NCBI GenBank assembly: GCA_007136595.1
Contig: SLGQ01000294.1
Span: 1 to 5,741, forward strand
Reading direction: 5' to 3'
Origin: Candidatus Sumerlaeota bacterium
GTDB lineage: Bacteria; UBP6; UBA1177
DNA length: 5,741 bases
Part shown: one piece after another, positions 1 through 5,741 of the stretch
Numbering within the stretch: position 1 is the stretch's first letter
Layout of the letters: every line of letters starts with the position of its first letter
Notes under the pieces: generated by a model
Told to the model about the DNA's origin: nothing
Database searches by the model: none
Seen by the model: only the letters and a program-made list of their open reading frames with translations
Program-made: the position numbers and the translations under genes

Positions 1-1
1 C

Positions 2-1117
2 GGTGCAATGGATAAAGCTTCCGAAATGATGGAAAAAGCAACTGAAGCCATTACTCTGCTGACCGGTGAAAGCAATCAGGATAAACTTAACAGAATAATT
101 GAACTTCTTTTGACCAGTGCTGAAAATTCCTCGGCTAATTTTGATACATCAATGAAAATGCTTGCGATCACCCTGCAAAACATGTCTGAAATAACGCACA
201 AAATAAATGTCAGAAGCAATGTTGAAATGGATAAATTTTCAAAAATCCTTGAAAACACTCTTCTTCTCACTGAAAGAATGAATTCCATGCTTGACAGCAA
301 TGAACGGGACATATCTGATTCGATGGCGGCACTTAAAGATACTCTCCAACTGGTATCTCAGGAATTACAGGCTTCAAGAGAAGCCATCGAAAATCTCCGT
401 AACATTTCAGGTGATGTCAATAAGATCACATCAAGAATTGCTGACGGTGAAGGGAATCTCGGCAAACTTCTTTCAGATGAACAGCTTTACAACGATATTT
501 CCAACATTTCAGGAAAACTTGCCGATTATGCCGATACTGTTCTGGGAATGCAGGTGCATGTCGATTTTCATAGTGACTACATGGTTTTTGGCAACGATTT
601 CAAAACATATTTTGATATTACTCTTCAACCCAGAGAAGACAGGTTTTATCTTTTCGGAGTTGTTGACGATCCTGCCGGCAGAGTTACCGAAACATCAAAT
701 GTTTATGAAATAGGTATTGACGACGGAACAGGAAGAGAAAATTATACCATAACAGAAAAAAGGACTAAAACTGACAGTGAACTTAAATTCAACCTTCAGC
801 TTGGAAGAATTTTCGGACCTATTGCTCTGAGAGGTGGAATTTTTGAAAACAAAGCCGGGTTCGCAATGGATTATACTCCATGGAAATTTGTATCACTGTC
901 AACGGAATTTTTTGATTTTGGCGGGGATCTTCCCCAGCTCAGAGTCAAAAGCACCACGAGACCCCTTTTGTGGGCGATAGATCCCTTCAGTTGGCTTTAT
1001 ATTTCAGCAGGCGGGGAAAACCTGATAAATAAGGAGAGGGATCTCTATTTCGGGCTTGGTCTAAGATTTACCGATAACGATCTTAAAGCTATAATAACAA
1101 GTGTTCCGACACCTTAG
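2..1117 (+). CDS. MCE/MlaD-family lipid-transport protein, C-terminal part (5' end outside window)
   Basis: The reading frame is open to the left edge (Gly-Ala precede the Met at 8), so this is probably the C-terminal part of a longer protein. The N-terminal membrane anchor and MCE domain would lie upstream. Numbering from the Met at 8 (369 residues): about 5-180 is a long, polar, heptad-like helical region, as in the coiled-coil needles of MlaD/PqiB-type proteins. It contains the motif GEGNLGKLLSD (147-157), typical of the MlaD-family C-terminal helix. About 182-369 is quite different: alternating beta-strand-like segments rich in aromatics (HVDFHSDYMVFG, YFDITLQPRED, RFYLFGVVDDPAG, LYFGLGLRF), resembling an outer-membrane beta-barrel or beta-sheet domain. 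MCE proteins carry phospholipids between inner and outer membranes with an MlaE/MlaF ABC transporter, whose genes may lie upstream. The next gene starts 11 nt after the stop, so the two are likely co-transcribed. The MCE domain itself is not visible, so the family call rests on the C-terminal motif and layout. Confidence 0.78.
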   Translation, partial: GAMDKASEMMEKATEAITLLTGESNQDKLNRIIELLLTSAENSSANFDTSMKMLAITLQNMSEITHKINVRSNVEMDKFSKILENTLLLTERMNSMLDSNERDISDSMAALKDTLQLVSQELQASREAIENLRNISGDVNKITSRIADGEGNLGKLLSDEQLYNDISNISGKLADYADTVLGMQVHVDFHSDYMVFGNDFKTYFDITLQPREDRFYLFGVVDDPAGRVTETSNVYEIGIDDGTGRENYTITEKRTKTDSELKFNLQLGRIFGPIALRGGIFENKAGFAMDYTPWKFVSLSTEFFDFGGDLPQLRVKSTTRPLLWAIDPFSWLYISAGGENLINKERDLYFGLGLRFTDNDLKAIITSVPTP

Positions 1118-1122
1118 GGGAA
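1116..1122 (+). promoter_or_regulatory. Shine-Dalgarno site supporting a TTG start
   Basis: AGGGGAA overlaps the stop codon of the MCE gene (TAG at 1115-1117) and lies 6 nt before the TTG at 1129. No ATG or GTG in this frame is as well placed, so the site decides in favour of a TTG start and suggests coupled translation with the upstream gene. Confidence 0.6.
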
Positions 1123-1128
1123 AACATA

Positions 1129-1968
1129 TTGATTAACTGGATAACTTACGGACTTATACCTGTTTCAGATTATACATCTCCTGCTATTTTCGGATTAGCG
1201 ATTTTAATGTGGTATTTAGTTCTGAGAAAACATATTTCTATCAAAGAAAACTATAAGCTTCTTATTAAAGTTGCCGCCGCTTCATTTGCAGGTGCGGCAA
1301 TTACACCTCTTATAATGATCATAATTCAAGGGGACTTAATACCATTTTTCAAACAGACATTTGAAACCATCGGAAAAGTAAGCGACTGCAACTCACTTAA
1401 AAGACTGGTTTATATTGCAAACAAAGGGTTTTCTATAACAGGGGGACTCACAATACTTACTATAGTGCTCTTTTTTATTGTTGACGATGCAAAAAAACTT
1501 AGTTTCGGAATCTTATATCCTTTTCCACTTTTTACCGCTATTACAAGGATAAACTGCCTTCTTGAAGGTTGCTGTTTCGGTGTAAGATATGAAGGTCCTT
1601 TTGCAATAATTTTTCCTCCCGGAAGTCCTGTGTCCAGGTTTCATAGGAGAAGGTACGGGCTTGTATCTATGTTTGAGCGATCATTTCCGGTATTTCCATC
1701 TCAAATTGCCATAATCCTTTCCATGCTTCTTCTTTTTGCTTTTCTTTTCCTGATGAACAAATTCAATGTTAAGAAAAATATCATCGCAGGGACATCCCTT
1801 GCAGGATACGGTCTATTTAACTTCATAATTGAAATTTTCAGGCAGGAACCCAGGATCATAGGGAACTATTTGACAACAGGACAGATCATGGAGATGTTTC
1901 TGTTCTTTATCGGTCTTTTTATCATATTTAAGGTCGATGAAAAGTCAGTCACAACAGAAAAAGTTTAA
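1129..1968 (+). CDS. Lgt-like (prolipoprotein diacylglyceryl transferase family) membrane protein, divergent
   Basis: This 279-residue protein starts at TTG after an AGGGGAA ribosome site. It has about seven hydrophobic segments (roughly 17-33, 45-66, 101-118, 124-138, 190-209, 217-236, 251-268), as expected for Lgt, which transfers diacylglycerol from phosphatidylglycerol to the lipobox Cys of prolipoproteins in the inner membrane. Family marks are TRINCLLEGCCFG (139-151), matching the Lgt signature GRxGNFxNGExxG; FPSQIAI (189-195), matching the PSQLYE region; and YGLFNFIIEIFRQEP (227-241), matching YGxxRFxxExxREP. Several residues important in E. coli Lgt differ. The position of His103 is Thr104 (GFSITGGL), Asn146 is Cys143, Glu151 is Cys148 and Arg239 is Asn231. 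Arg143 (here R140), Gly154 (G151) and Glu243 (E235) are kept. GCC-type variants are known in Lgt-annotated proteins, so it may be a paralogue with another acceptor or lipid substrate. The symbol lgt is therefore withheld. It follows the MCE gene by 11 nt and ends 3 nt from the convergent permease gene. Confidence 0.75.
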   Translation: MINWITYGLIPVSDYTSPAIFGLAILMWYLVLRKHISIKENYKLLIKVAAASFAGAAITPLIMIIIQGDLIPFFKQTFETIGKVSDCNSLKRLVYIANKGFSITGGLTILTIVLFFIVDDAKKLSFGILYPFPLFTAITRINCLLEGCCFGVRYEGPFAIIFPPGSPVSRFHRRRYGLVSMFERSFPVFPSQIAIILSMLLLFAFLFLMNKFNVKKNIIAGTSLAGYGLFNFIIEIFRQEPRIIGNYLTTGQIMEMFLFFIGLFIIFKVDEKSVTTEKV

Positions 1969-1971
1969 AAT

Positions 1972-4200
1972 TCAGTCTTTTTCAAGAAATTTTGGTCTGA
2001 AAACAATACATATCGAGGGGAGAAGAACCAGTGACCCGATAAGGCAAACACCTATACTCAGAACGATCAGTACTCCGAAAAACCTTATAGGAACAAAAGA
2101 GCTCATGAGCAATACAACAAAACCTACCATAACGCTGACACCATTGAATATGATACCTCTTCCCGTTGTTAGAAGAGTATGTTCAACAGCTACCGCAGAA
2201 TCTTTATGTTTCATCATCTCGATTTTATAACGCCATAAAAAATGTATGGTATAATCAACACCAACACCCACTACTATCGAGGATATCAGAGCCGTTGCAA
2301 TATCAAGAGTTATCCCGGCAAAACCCATAACTCCAAACATAAGTATTAAAGCTACCGCCAGTGGAATCCCTGCAAGAAAACCTGCAACAAAAGACTTAAA
2401 AAGAAGCATAACCAAAATTGAAACAGCCAGAAAAGAGAGAGAAAGAGAGATGACCTGACCGCTTATCACTTTTTCAATTAAATCTTTAAATATTACACCG
2501 GAACCGGTAATTTTTGTAAAAACCGGTTCATTTTCTATCATTTTTTCTATTTCTTCAGTAACATCCTTTATAGTTTCACTGCTTTCACTATTGATCTGAA
2601 CAATTATCTGAGCTTGGGTAAAGTCGTCGTTGACAAGTTTTTTAAGTTCACCGGGATCGCCCATTTCGCTAAATTTATCAAGAAAGAAATCAACCGCATT
2701 TCTGGTTTCCGGTATGGAGTTGAAACCTTCTTCACCTTCTTGGTAAGCCCCTTTTGTAACAAGTTTTACCAGTTTTGCGATCGAAAGAGTGTTCCCGACA
2801 TTGGGATTCAAAGAAACATCTTTTTCCATCTGATCTATCTTATTCAATATTTCAGGAGACTTAATGTCGCCTGACACATTTATGCTGACAACCTGTGATC
2901 CTCCGAATTTTTCATTTATAAGTTGAGCCGAAGTTTTTACCGGATGTCCGTCAGGGTAGTATCCTGCAAGATTTGAATCAACAACTATAAGCGGGATCCC
3001 TATCAGCATTACAGGAACAAGAAGAATATTGAACAACAACAGTTTTTTTGGGTGTCCCGATATGAAAACCGAAAGCTTTTTCAATGCTTTTTCTGTAAAA
3101 GGTCTCTTTTCTTTTCTGATAACAGGCTGTGGTGTTTTAAGAAGAGAAAGTACCGCCGGTATAAAGAAAATACTTGCAGCTAAAGAAAAAAGTATGCCAA
3201 GTGATGATAGAACCCCAAGCTGCGCGGCAGGTATTATTGTGTGTGTAGTAAGACAGAGCATTCCGGCAACAGTTGTTATTCCGGTAAGAAGTACAGGCAT
3301 TGAAAGTTCTTTAAACACTCCTTTTGCCAAATCTTCACTCGATCTTTTCCCTTCAGCGACCATGTTGTCAAGCTGATACCTGCTTATAATATGTATTCCG
3401 TACCCGTTTGCTATTGCAATTAGAATAACCGGAAGAATAATCGTAACAGTGGTCATTTTCCACCCGAAAAGCGGCACAAGACCCATTGCGAAAATAATTG
3501 ACATTATAACAACAGTAAAAGGGAGAAGAACTCCTCTTAACTGTTTGAAACTGATAAAAAGGATGATAAGCATTATAAGAAGTCCGATCGGCATAAAAAA
3601 TGCCATATCTCTTGGAACATCTTTTGATATATGCTCTTTTATGACAGGCATTCCACCAAGAGTAAGTTTTCCGGCTCCTTCTATTTCGCTGACAACATTC
3701 CTGATCATAGATGTTGTCTGGAGTCCATTGCCGTCATTTCTCATTCTTACTATTGTTGCTGCCGCTTTAAAATCCTCTGATATCAGAGTGTTCATTACCA
3801 TATCATTATTTCGAAGCATTTCCCGGAGATTTTCCCTGTTTTGCAACTCCCGGGGGCTTCCTTCAGGATGATCTTCTTCAAAAGGATCCTTTTCTATCAT
3901 CGGAATAGTGTTTATACTTTCAACTCCATCGACCTCAGAAAGTTTTTGAGATATCCTGATGATTCTTTCTGTCACGGAGGGTCTGAGAATATCTTCATCT
4001 TCTATAACGACAAATATTATTTCCATTCCACCGAAAAGCTCTTCGAGTTCAGCAATGTGGACTCTCATATTTTCGGGGAGCATATTTTCCACATCGGGGT
4101 CAACTTCAGAATTTTTAAGAGGGATGGCTGTCAGAAATGTAACTGCAACGAAAAATATAATTATCAGCCATCTGTAGCGGATCAAAAAATCAGAACTCAT
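1972..4200 (-). CDS. RND-superfamily (MMPL/COG1033-type) permease, probable lipid or hydrophobe exporter
   Basis: This complete 742-residue protein starts at the ATG at 4198-4200 with GAAGG 5 nt upstream. It has the duplicated RND plan. TM1 (10-28) is followed by a large soluble loop (29-200) and a five-helix bundle (202-219, 222-245, 249-272, 300-319, 326-354). TM7 (386-407) is followed by a second loop (408-580) and five more helices (581-602, 604-625, 629-655, 680-700, 704-734). The TM4-type motifs are NGYGIH (265-270, no acidic residue) and GVGVDYTIHFLWRY (645-658, with Asp649). Their pairing is characteristic of the 'predicted exporter of the RND superfamily' group that includes MmpL and HpnN-like transporters, in which only the second half keeps the Asp expected for proton coupling. 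At about 740 residues it is shorter than AcrB-type pumps (about 1,050), and no adaptor or outer-membrane factor gene is visible, so a drug efflux role is unlikely. Hopanoid, other lipid or hydrophobic cargo is inferred from the family. It lies 98 nt downstream of the lipoprotein gene on the same strand. Confidence 0.88.
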   Translation of the reverse strand: MSSDFLIRYRWLIIIFFVAVTFLTAIPLKNSEVDPDVENMLPENMRVHIAELEELFGGMEIIFVVIEDEDILRPSVTERIIRISQKLSEVDGVESINTIPMIEKDPFEEDHPEGSPRELQNRENLREMLRNNDMVMNTLISEDFKAAATIVRMRNDGNGLQTTSMIRNVVSEIEGAGKLTLGGMPVIKEHISKDVPRDMAFFMPIGLLIMLIILFISFKQLRGVLLPFTVVIMSIIFAMGLVPLFGWKMTTVTIILPVILIAIANGYGIHIISRYQLDNMVAEGKRSSEDLAKGVFKELSMPVLLTGITTVAGMLCLTTHTIIPAAQLGVLSSLGILFSLAASIFFIPAVLSLLKTPQPVIRKEKRPFTEKALKKLSVFISGHPKKLLLFNILLVPVMLIGIPLIVVDSNLAGYYPDGHPVKTSAQLINEKFGGSQVVSINVSGDIKSPEILNKIDQMEKDVSLNPNVGNTLSIAKLVKLVTKGAYQEGEEGFNSIPETRNAVDFFLDKFSEMGDPGELKKLVNDDFTQAQIIVQINSESSETIKDVTEEIEKMIENEPVFTKITGSGVIFKDLIEKVISGQVISLSLSFLAVSILVMLLFKSFVAGFLAGIPLAVALILMFGVMGFAGITLDIATALISSIVVGVGVDYTIHFLWRYKIEMMKHKDSAVAVEHTLLTTGRGIIFNGVSVMVGFVVLLMSSFVPIRFFGVLIVLSIGVCLIGSLVLLPSICIVFRPKFLEKD

Positions 4201-4298
4201 CTCAACCTTCGAATCAGAATAAACAGCTTCAACTAAGACTCCTGAAATATAACATAGGTTACAACTTGATTTTCATATATTAAGAAATTTAAGAAAAC
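4201..4298. other. 98-nt AT-rich gap between lipoprotein and permease genes
   Basis: This is the largest non-coding stretch in the window. Read on the - strand, it holds the permease ribosome site GAAGG (4206-4210, 5 nt before the ATG). A TTGTAA and a TATATT-like element lie further upstream, but they are only about 7 nt apart and do not make a convincing sigma-70 promoter. There is no strong GC-rich hairpin followed by T's after the lipoprotein stop. Read-through from the upstream pair of genes into the permease is possible, as is a promoter too weak to recognise by eye. Confidence 0.4.
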
Positions 4299-5300
4299 TC
4301 AGAGCTCTTCTTCTTCCTCAGGTTCAGGAGGAAGCTCGGATGGGCAACATGCATAATATGTTCCATTGGCAACTTCATCAGCACTTTTTCTAAAACCATT
4401 GAAAACAACTTCCACAACACTTGCAACATGGTAAGCAGGGTCATAGCAGTCTGTATCTTTGCCAAGGTGACATCTTGATGTTGCGATGTACTTCTGCCAC
4501 TCATTATTGCCGGGCATATTACTCATATCTGCATAACAGTTCACCATAGAGTAATCTTGTCCGCTGAAGCATCCTCCTAAGATAGGATTATTGAAAGCAC
4601 ACATAGATCTGATCTGCTCCCAATGCTCCTTGTCATCTGCAAAACCACCCGGAGGAATACGATAGACAGAGCCCATCTGAATCGTGTCACCAAAAGACGG
4701 GATTAGATTGAATGTCAATGTGTTCGTTTTTATTTTCGTTCCGTCTGTTAGCTTTCCAAGTACTCTCAATTTAATTATCAGAGGACTGGCTATCCAATCA
4801 AAACCGGAAACATTTTCCAAAAGATCTATCGCCTGAGCTTCTGTAAAGATGTCAACCATTCCCGTAGCTTGTCCTCCATCGGAGTCAACAACTATAGCCT
4901 CATTCACTTCAATTCTTCTGGTACCACCCCACAGGGCATCTCTAAGTTGAAGTCTGCTTCCGTCAGCTTGAGGTCTGGGATCCCACTCATACTCTATTTC
5001 AACATATTTCACCATAAATCTGTTCGTATTTATTGAACTTATCGGTGCATCGGGGGCTCCTGATCCGTCAACTTGTGAAGAGTTCATATAGTTTACAACT
5101 TCATAAGGAAGAATATATCTTCTTGTAAAAGCAAGATCTATGTACCCCTTATGGTAATAGATGTCCCCTCCTGGCATAACCGAACAGTTGTTCTGAGGAG
5201 TTATCGGCACAAACTTGTCAAGAACAACCAAGTTGCTTTTTTCAACACAGGCTCCCATTAATAAAGCCGCAAAAATTACCGGGATGAAAAACTTTTTCAT
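4299..5300 (-). CDS. Secreted Cys-rich lipoprotein of unknown function
   Basis: The start is the ATG at 5298-5300, because GGAGGA lies 6 nt upstream and translation from there begins directly with a lipoprotein signal: MKK, a hydrophobic stretch, then MGA-Cys18. An upstream in-frame Met at 5360 would put a polar 20-residue extension before the signal and lies inside the preceding gene, so it is rejected. The product has 333 residues and would be cleaved before Cys18 and lipid-anchored. A lipobox Met at -3 is unusual but tolerated. Residues about 95-205 look beta-rich (YVEIEYEWDP, RRIEVNEAIVVD, LIIKLRVLGKLTDG, LTFNLIP). The C-terminal third is Cys-rich (Cys234, 244, 255, 277, 285, 318, 319, plus Cys39), with a GGCFSGQDYSMVNC segment (242-255), then an acidic tail PPEPEEEEEL. 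Eight mature Cys besides the lipidated one suggest disulfides in the periplasm or at the surface. The layout recalls lipoproteins with a GC-x-PGQD-...-C segment in myxobacteria-like genomes, from memory only. The gene overlaps the AroB-like gene by ATGA. No function is assigned. Confidence 0.85.
   Translation of the reverse strand: MKKFFIPVIFAALLMGACVEKSNLVVLDKFVPITPQNNCSVMPGGDIYYHKGYIDLAFTRRYILPYEVVNYMNSSQVDGSGAPDAPISSINTNRFMVKYVEIEYEWDPRPQADGSRLQLRDALWGGTRRIEVNEAIVVDSDGGQATGMVDIFTEAQAIDLLENVSGFDWIASPLIIKLRVLGKLTDGTKIKTNTLTFNLIPSFGDTIQMGSVYRIPPGGFADDKEHWEQIRSMCAFNNPILGGCFSGQDYSMVNCYADMSNMPGNNEWQKYIATSRCHLGKDTDCYDPAYHVASVVEVVFNGFRKSADEVANGTYYACCPSELPPEPEEEEEL
5297..5300 (-). other. ATGA stop/start overlap between AroB-like and lipoprotein genes
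   Basis: On the - strand the four bases ATGA contain the lipoprotein ATG and the AroB-like TGA. This arrangement usually means translational coupling and a shared transcript, so lipoprotein synthesis should follow that of the upstream enzyme. Confidence 0.85.
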
Positions 5301-5741
5301 TTCAAATCCTCCAAATCCTTTGTTATTTGATCTAAATTTCTCTTTTTTATTACCGGGCATCCTATTTTTTCAAGATACACCATAAAAATCTCCTTTTTTT
5401 TCCTTTTCTTATCATATTTTAAAAACTCCAGCCAATCATTTGACATTCGAATGTATCGACCGGAATCAACATTAATTTCATGTTTTTTTAACAACAGTGT
5501 AAGTTCATCAGGGTCAAAAACCTCCTGTCCGATATGCTTCATATATTTCTGTACGATCACCATACCGTTTGCCACTGCTATTCCATGGGGCATATTAAAA
5601 GACCGCTCAATTGCATGTCCGATCGTATGTCCCCAGTTTAAATATATACGAGTTCCACTCCTGTCATCCAGGTCATTACTTACAAAAAAATATTTATCCA
5701 TTACAGCTTTTTCAATACACTCTCTTGAAAAAACATCAATA
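5297..5741 (-). CDS. 3-dehydroquinate synthase-like protein (AroB / sugar-phosphate cyclase family), C-terminal part
   Basis: The frame stays open to the right edge: 13 further residues (IDVFSRECIEKAV) precede the Met at 5701. About 147 residues of an expected 350 are present, and the N-terminal NAD-binding domain is outside. Numbering from Met5701: GTR (16-18) and LNWGHTIGHAIE (21-32) match the AroB segment GLR...LNFGHTFGHAIE, whose first His binds the catalytic metal. PHGIAVANGM (38-47) matches HGEAVAIGM, whose His is another metal ligand. DKK (97-99) and IFMVYLEKIG match the C-terminal DKK...LP..IG block. AroB converts DAHP to 3-dehydroquinate in the shikimate pathway; relatives cyclise other sugar phosphates. 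Here the Glu after HG is Ile, and the C-terminus ends at KDLEDLK. No other shikimate gene is visible, and the next gene encodes a lipoprotein overlapping by ATGA. It may be a non-canonical cyclase, so the symbol aroB is withheld. Family membership is firm; the substrate is open. Confidence 0.85.
   Translation of the reverse strand, partial: IDVFSRECIEKAVMDKYFFVSNDLDDRSGTRIYLNWGHTIGHAIERSFNMPHGIAVANGMVIVQKYMKHIGQEVFDPDELTLLLKKHEINVDSGRYIRMSNDWLEFLKYDKKRKKKEIFMVYLEKIGCPVIKKRNLDQITKDLEDLK
5307..5312 (-). promoter_or_regulatory. Shine-Dalgarno site for the lipoprotein gene
   Basis: Read on the - strand this is GGAGGA, 6 nt before the ATG at 5300. It lies within the last codons of the AroB-like gene (Glu-Asp-Leu-Lys). 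It is the strongest ribosome site in the window and fixes the lipoprotein start. Confidence 0.75.

Noticed and set aside
1971..2001. TTCAG...CTGAA inverted repeat as a two-way terminator
   Set aside because: The stem is only 5 bp with a 21-nt loop and no GC-rich core. It is too weak to call.
1937..2230. + strand open frame overlapping the convergent gene ends
   Set aside because: It has low-complexity, Thr/Ile-rich content, no ribosome site and no recognisable motif. It is antisense to the well-supported permease gene.
2428..2450. GAGAGA-like purine repeat
   Set aside because: It is coding sequence for the alternating Ser-Leu stretch of a permease membrane helix (SLSLS), not an independent repeat.
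3029..4236. Several + strand open frames opposite the permease
   Set aside because: All are antisense to a long gene with clear RND motifs, and none shows a family signature or a good ribosome site.
4220..4275. Sigma-70 promoter for the permease
   Set aside because: The TTGTAA and TATATT-like elements are spaced about 7 nt apart instead of about 17, and no better pair was found.
4262..4298. Possible terminator after the lipoprotein gene (TTTC...GAAA pairing)
   Set aside because: The stem is only 4-5 AT-rich base pairs and has no proper T tract.
4289..4504. Short - strand open frame in another frame at the lipoprotein 3' end
   Set aside because: It overlaps the lipoprotein gene on the same strand, with no start signal and no motif.
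5301..5360. An upstream in-frame Met (5360) as the lipoprotein start
   Set aside because: It would add 20 polar residues before the signal peptide and lies within the AroB-like gene. The ATG at 5300 has an excellent GGAGGA site and starts exactly at the MKK signal.

Overview
This AT-rich window comes from a double-membraned (Gram-negative-type) bacterium. The evidence is an MCE/MlaD-type lipid-transport protein, an Lgt-like integral membrane protein, an RND/MMPL-type permease and a lipobox-bearing lipoprotein. The phylum cannot be fixed from the sequence. The MCE C-terminal layout and the Cys-rich 'GCFSGQD...C' lipoprotein recall proteins of Myxococcota and other 'deltaproteobacterial' lineages, but this is only an impression from memory.

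Layout: two gene blocks converge near position 1970. On the + strand, the 3' part of an MCE/MlaD-family gene (2-1117, open at the left edge) is followed after 11 nt by a TTG-started gene for a seven-helix Lgt-like protein (1129-1968). On the - strand, read from the right edge, there is the 3' part of a 3-dehydroquinate synthase-like (AroB family) gene (5741-5297). It overlaps a lipoprotein gene (5300-4299) by ATGA. A 98-nt gap follows, then a 742-residue RND-superfamily permease (4200-1972). The permease stop and the Lgt-like stop are separated by only 3 nt, so neither transcript has room for a terminator between the genes. The window is almost fully coding: the only sizeable gap is 4201-4298. 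I see no tRNA, rRNA, insertion sequence, CRISPR array or attachment site.

How the genes may work together: the MCE protein and the RND permease both belong to families that move lipids or other hydrophobic molecules across or between the membranes, and the Lgt-like protein belongs to a phospholipid-using enzyme family. An envelope-lipid theme is therefore plausible, although the two blocks are on opposite strands and a functional link is inference. The AroB-like gene is odd. It keeps the GHT-x-GHAIE metal-site motif but has Ile where the usual HGE motif has Glu, and it is translationally coupled to an unrecognised lipoprotein rather than to other shikimate genes. The most notable items are the MCE protein with a long coiled coil and a beta-rich, possibly barrel-like C-terminus, the Lgt-like protein lacking several residues needed by classical Lgt, and the AroB-like/lipoprotein pair.
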